Shown piece by piece: positions 60,734 to 64,000 of a stretch of DNA of 64,000 bases. A program made the translations under genes and the position numbers. The notes beneath the pieces were generated by a model that saw only the letters and a list, made by a program, of their open reading frames with translations, did not search any database and had not been told where the DNA came from. Source of the DNA: Streptosporangium lutulentum (GTDB taxonomy: Bacteria; Actinomycetota; Actinomycetes; Streptosporangiales; Streptosporangiaceae); contig NZ_JAUSQU010000001.1 in NCBI RefSeq assembly GCF_030811455.1, positions 6,076,001 to 6,140,000 on the forward strand, read 5' to 3'. Position 1 is the stretch's first letter. Each line of letters starts with the position of its first letter.

Positions 60734-61753
60734 TCAGGCCTCCATGACGGTGACGAGGTTGTGCTGGAGGCAGGGGCCGCTGGAGGCGTGTCCGACGGTA
60801 CGGCTCGCGCCGCCGTCCAGGATGCGCTGGGCCGCCTCGCCGATCCTGATGAGGCCGGTGGCCATGACCGGGTTCGCCGCGAGGGGTCCGCCGCTCGGAT
60901 TGACGACCGTGCCCTCGCCGAGCTCCAGCGCCTCGCGCAGGATGAGCTCCTCGTGGCTGAACTGCGCGTGCAGCTCGGCCACGTCGACCTGACCCTTGCC
61001 GACCCCCGCCGCTCGTGCGGCGTCGGCGGCGGAGGTCGACCGGGCGAGATCCCTCATGCCCAGATAATGAGGCTCTATCCGATGAGCGATCCCCGTTATC
61101 CAGGCCGGGTTCTCACACAGCTCCCTGGCGAGGTCCCCCGCCGCCAGCACCACCGCGGCGGCGCCGTCGGTGCTCGGGGCGATGTCGTACGGCCGCAGCG
61201 GATCGACCTCGAAGTCGCCCCCGGCGGGATCGGGCAGGTCGAGGGCGTAGGGGTTGGCCCTGCCGTCGGCACGGCTGCGCCGTACGATCTCGTCCAGCTC
61301 GGCGCGTCCCGCCCCGGCGGCCGAGGCCTGCAGCGCGGCGAAGGAGACCTGGTCGAGTCCGAGGGGAGCCAGGTAGTAGGGGTCGAGCTGAAGCGTCATG
61401 ATCTCCCGCACATCGGTCTGGGACGACTTTCCGAAGCCGTAGACCAGGGCGGAGTCGACGTCGCCGTGCTGGAGTGCGACCCAGGCCTCGTACAGCGCCC
61501 AGGCGGCGTCCATCTCGACGTGGCTCTCCGCGATCGGCGGCCAGGCGCCGATCGCGTCGAGCGCGGAGACGAAGGAGAACGGCGCACCCGCCAGGTAGTC
61601 GCACGACCCCGAGCAGGTGAAGCCGAATCTGCGCAGCCCCGTCTTGGCCCTGACCTCGTCCAGTACCGGGACGATCAGTTCGGCCTCGCTCTGCCCCTCG
61701 TCGGTGGCGCTGTGCCGGGTCTGCGCGAACGCGACGACCGCTATCTCCCGCAT
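60734..61753 (-). CDS. Ltp-like thiolase-fold protein (second)
   Basis: 339 residues. FTCSGSCDYLAGAPFSFV, ESHVEMDAAWALYEAW and LVYGFGKSS match mycobacterial nonspecific lipid-transfer/thiolase proteins of the Rv1627c kind. A cysteine is present near the expected nucleophile site, and the C-terminus has NPVMATGLIRIGEAA and GHASSGPCLQHN. Its ATG directly abuts the stop of the DUF35 gene (TAG ATG), so the two are coupled and probably form a complex. Confidence 0.87.
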   Translation of the reverse strand: MREIAVVAFAQTRHSATDEGQSEAELIVPVLDEVRAKTGLRRFGFTCSGSCDYLAGAPFSFVSALDAIGAWPPIAESHVEMDAAWALYEAWVALQHGDVDSALVYGFGKSSQTDVREIMTLQLDPYYLAPLGLDQVSFAALQASAAGAGRAELDEIVRRSRADGRANPYALDLPDPAGGDFEVDPLRPYDIAPSTDGAAAVVLAAGDLARELCENPAWITGIAHRIEPHYLGMRDLARSTSAADAARAAGVGKGQVDVAELHAQFSHEELILREALELGEGTVVNPSGGPLAANPVMATGLIRIGEAAQRILDGGASRTVGHASSGPCLQHNLVTVMEA

Positions 61754-62656
61754 CTACAGCTCCGCGTCCGGCTCGCCGGTGGGGGCGAACCACTTGATGT
61801 TCGACATGGACGGCGTCCGTTCCTCTTCGGGAACCCATACGGCCCGCACCCGCATGCCCTGCCGTACCTCGTGGGCGGCGATCCCGCCGACCAGGGCGAT
61901 CATCGGGAGGTCGGAGCCGTCGAGCAGGATGTAGGCCGAGACGAACGGCACCTCGGGGGCGCGCGGGTCGGGCAGGTTGTTGATGGCGAAGGTCGTGATC
62001 GTGCCGGTGTCCGGGAGGACGACCTCCTCGGTGATCGCGACGCCGCACTCGGGACAGGTCGTCCGGTAGGGCACGTAGACCTTGTGGCAGGAGCCGCACC
62101 GGCCGCCGACGAAGACGCCCTCGGCGACGCCCTCCAGGAAGCGGGCGAGCGCCAGGCCCGGCCTCAAGAGGTACTCGCCGCGGACCGCGGACACGATCCT
62201 GGTGACCTCGGGGACGAAGCTCTCGATGTCGGTGATGTGCCCGGTGCGCTCGGCCCGCCAGCGGGGACGGACGCGCAGGCCGGGGCGCATGGCCTTGACG
62301 TCGCCCGCGTCGACCGCGTGGACGAGCGCGGTGTCGGCGCCGTCCAGCCTGATCAGAGCCCAGGCGAACGGCCGGTCCAGCGGATGGGCCTTTCTGGGGG
62401 CGCGCACCCACGACCAGCTCTCGACCGTCCCGGCGGGACCGACCTCGATGAACTCCCCGGTGACGGCGTCGCCGGTGTCCGGGTCGTACTCCAGCGGCGG
62501 CACCAGCGTCCGGCCCTCGGCCGTGCGGACCCCGACGATGCGCCCGTCCCTCAACTCGGTGAGGAAACGCCCGATCACCGGCCCCGTCGTGCGCGTGTAG
62601 CCTCCGGGGAACTCCAGAACGTACCGCGCTTCCAGATTTCGCGCCTCCACGGTCAT
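61754..62656 (-). CDS. Double DUF35 (Zn-ribbon/OB-fold) acyl-CoA-associated protein
   Basis: 300 residues with two OB-fold modules. The second begins with a zinc ribbon CGSCHKVYVPYRTTCPECG, followed by FVSAYILLDGSDLPMIALVG; the first (about 1-150) has FAWALIRLDGADTALVHAVD and lacks the ribbon cysteines. DUF35 proteins dock onto Ltp aldolases, thiolases and MaoC/ChsH1-type hydratases. GAAGGGG lies eight bases before the ATG at 62656. Position immediately before two Ltp genes fits that role. Confidence 0.9.
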   Translation of the reverse strand: MTVEARNLEARYVLEFPGGYTRTTGPVIGRFLTELRDGRIVGVRTAEGRTLVPPLEYDPDTGDAVTGEFIEVGPAGTVESWSWVRAPRKAHPLDRPFAWALIRLDGADTALVHAVDAGDVKAMRPGLRVRPRWRAERTGHITDIESFVPEVTRIVSAVRGEYLLRPGLALARFLEGVAEGVFVGGRCGSCHKVYVPYRTTCPECGVAITEEVVLPDTGTITTFAINNLPDPRAPEVPFVSAYILLDGSDLPMIALVGGIAAHEVRQGMRVRAVWVPEEERTPSMSNIKWFAPTGEPDAEL

Positions 62657-62698
62657 CCGCGGGTCCCCTTCCCCGTGATGTGCCGGCGCTCGCGGCTC

Positions 62699-64000
62699 TC
62701 AGATCGCACGGTCTCGCCCTTCCCAGTACGGATCACGCAGCTTGCGTTTGAGGAGCTTGCCGTTGGGCTCGCGCGGCATCTCCTCGATGAAGTCGATGGA
62801 CTTGGGCCATTTCATCTTCGACAGGCGGCCCTTGAGCGAGTCGATGAGCTCCGCCGCGAGTTCGGGCGAGGGGGTGACCCCGGGCACGAGCTCGACCACC
62901 GCCTTGATCTGCTCTCCCCACTCGTCGTCGGGGATGCCGAACACGGCCACGTCGCTGATCTTCGGGTGGACCGTCAGCTCGTTCTCGATCTCGGCGGGAT
63001 AGATGTTGGTCCCGCCCGAGATGATCATGTCGGCCTTGCGGTCGCAGAGGAAGAGGAAACCCTCCTCGTCGAGGTAGCCGATGTCTCCGACGGTGAAATG
63101 GTCCCGGAGGCGATTGGCCTCGGTCTTCGCCTTGTCGCCCTTGTACTCGAACGCGACGCCCATCATCTTCATGTAGATCGTGCCGGGGGTCCCGGTCGGG
63201 ACCGGCTCCAGGTTCTCGTCCACGATGAGCAGTTCGCTGATCGGCCAGGCGTTGCCGACGGTGCCGGGGTGCTTCTTCCAGCCCTCCGGGGTGGCGATCG
63301 TGCCGCCGCCCTCCGTCGCCGCGTAGTACTCGTAGACGCAGTCGCCCCACCACTCGAACATCGCCCACTTGACCGGGACCGGGCAGGGGGCCGCGGCGTG
63401 GATCATCCACCTGAGCGAGGAGAGGTCGTACCTGCTCCTCACGTCCTCCGGGAGCGCGAGCAGACGCTTGAAGTGGGTGGGGACCATGTGCGAATTGGTG
63501 ACGCGGTACTTCTCGCAGAGCCGGAGCATGTCTTCGGCGTCCCACTTGTCCATGTAGACGAGCGTGTGGCCCATCTGCAGGGCCGTACCGCCGAACTGGG
63601 TGACCGCGGTGTGGTAGTTCGGCGAGGTCACCAGATGGACGTTCTCCTTGCCCGGGGTGATGCCGAACAGGCTGGGCAGGAACGTCATCATCTCGGCGGC
63701 GTCGTCCGGATCCAGGCCGCTGAGCGCCCGGCGCACCCCCTTGGGCTTGCCGGTGGTGCCGGAGGTGTAGTGCATGGTGGCGCCCGCCGTACGGTCGGCG
63801 GGGGCGGTGGCGGGCCGGCCCTCGGTCAGCCGCGAGGCGGGCGGCACCCCGTCCACCTGCCCGAACGCGAAGACACGACCCGAGGAGATGCCCGACTCGG
63901 TGACGCCGCGCAGTCCCTCCTCCGCGTAGCGTTCGTCGATGAAGAAGGCCTGGGCCTCGCTGTCGGCGACGATGTAGCCGATCTCGGGTCCGGTGAGATG
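62699..64000 (-). CDS. Acyl-CoA synthetase (FadD type), N-terminus outside the window
   Basis: About 433 residues of the C-terminal part; the frame is open to the right edge (reading HLTGPEIGYIVADSEAQAFF there). ATP-binding HYTSGTTGKPKGVRR, YYAATEGGG, VGDIGYLDEEGFLFLCDRK and C-terminal MPREPNGKLLKRKLR with catalytic Lys. First visible gene of the operon with DUF35 and Ltp proteins. Likely substrate: a steroid side-chain or branched acid, by context. Confidence 0.92.
   Translation of the reverse strand, partial: HLTGPEIGYIVADSEAQAFFIDERYAEEGLRGVTESGISSGRVFAFGQVDGVPPASRLTEGRPATAPADRTAGATMHYTSGTTGKPKGVRRALSGLDPDDAAEMMTFLPSLFGITPGKENVHLVTSPNYHTAVTQFGGTALQMGHTLVYMDKWDAEDMLRLCEKYRVTNSHMVPTHFKRLLALPEDVRSRYDLSSLRWMIHAAAPCPVPVKWAMFEWWGDCVYEYYAATEGGGTIATPEGWKKHPGTVGNAWPISELLIVDENLEPVPTGTPGTIYMKMMGVAFEYKGDKAKTEANRLRDHFTVGDIGYLDEEGFLFLCDRKADMIISGGTNIYPAEIENELTVHPKISDVAVFGIPDDEWGEQIKAVVELVPGVTPSPELAAELIDSLKGRLSKMKWPKSIDFIEEMPREPNGKLLKRKLRDPYWEGRDRAI

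Overview
The window is very GC-rich, uses GTG/TTG starts freely and packs genes with 4-base or TGATG overlaps. Families such as PASTA-less Ser/Thr kinases, DUF3817, SURF1, PspA, Ltp-type thiolases with DUF35 partners and CHAT-TPR proteins point to an actinomycete. My best guess is Streptosporangiales (Streptosporangium/Nonomuraea-like); this is inferred from gene content only. No rRNA, tRNA, CRISPR array or replication origin was seen.

Layout. 0-6 kb: tail of a secreted GH8 glycosidase, a propeller-like orphan protein, and a response regulator followed by a histidine kinase that reads in frame into a DUF4173 membrane protein. 6.3-12.9 kb: four consecutive Ser/Thr kinase-type receptors, two with catalytic residues and two clear pseudokinases, all carrying the same short extracytoplasmic two-cysteine module. 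12.9-18.2 kb: tandem-HxlR regulator, small membrane proteins, DUF3817, SURF1, gamma-glutamyltransferase. 18.4-20.4 kb: a Uma2-family nuclease gene split by a 1.35-kb TnpB-only insertion whose junction can be read to the base. 20.5-28.4 kb: copper-type TauE/SafE-cupredoxin fusion, Sel1-repeat protein, alanine dehydrogenase, class III aminotransferase, M20 dipeptidase, ArsR-SRPBCC regulator with a readable promoter and operators. 28.6-32.3 kb: a decayed paralogue, then an intact SBP-VWA / coiled-coil membrane protein / PspA operon. 32.5-38 kb: cysteine dioxygenase with divergent LysR, ABC exporter pair, LysE exporter, VapBC-type toxin-antitoxin.

38-53 kb is a pectin/galacturonate catabolic locus. 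LacI and aldose epimerase face a long operon (two ABC permeases, SDR-type uronate dehydrogenase candidate, enolase-superfamily dehydratase/cycloisomerase candidate, KdgD-like dehydratase, an oxidoreductase-DUF6807 fusion, a lipoprotein sugar binder), then a secreted pectate lyase. About 2 kb further on lies an aldehyde dehydrogenase of the alpha-ketoglutarate semialdehyde type. Together these would take extracellular pectin to alpha-ketoglutarate by the oxidative route. Matching palindromes lie in both divergent LacI-controlled promoters. No ABC ATPase is present, so a shared MsiK-type ATPase is probably used. Between pectate lyase and aldehyde dehydrogenase sit a TetR gene and two broken genes: a 5'-truncated FAD monooxygenase and a ribbon-helix-helix antitoxin with a lost start.

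53.4-64 kb, all on the minus strand: a 1441-residue CHAT protease-like protein with 18 gapless 45-residue TPR-like repeats, and an acyl-CoA/steroid-type degradation operon (two acyl-CoA synthetases, two Ltp-like thiolases, a double DUF35 protein) with an exact tandem repeat between the thiolase genes.

The best candidates for undescribed biology are the four-receptor kinase/pseudokinase cassette, the SBP-VWA/PspA operon, the histidine kinase-DUF4173 read-through with an internal ribosome binding site, and the CHAT repeat protein.
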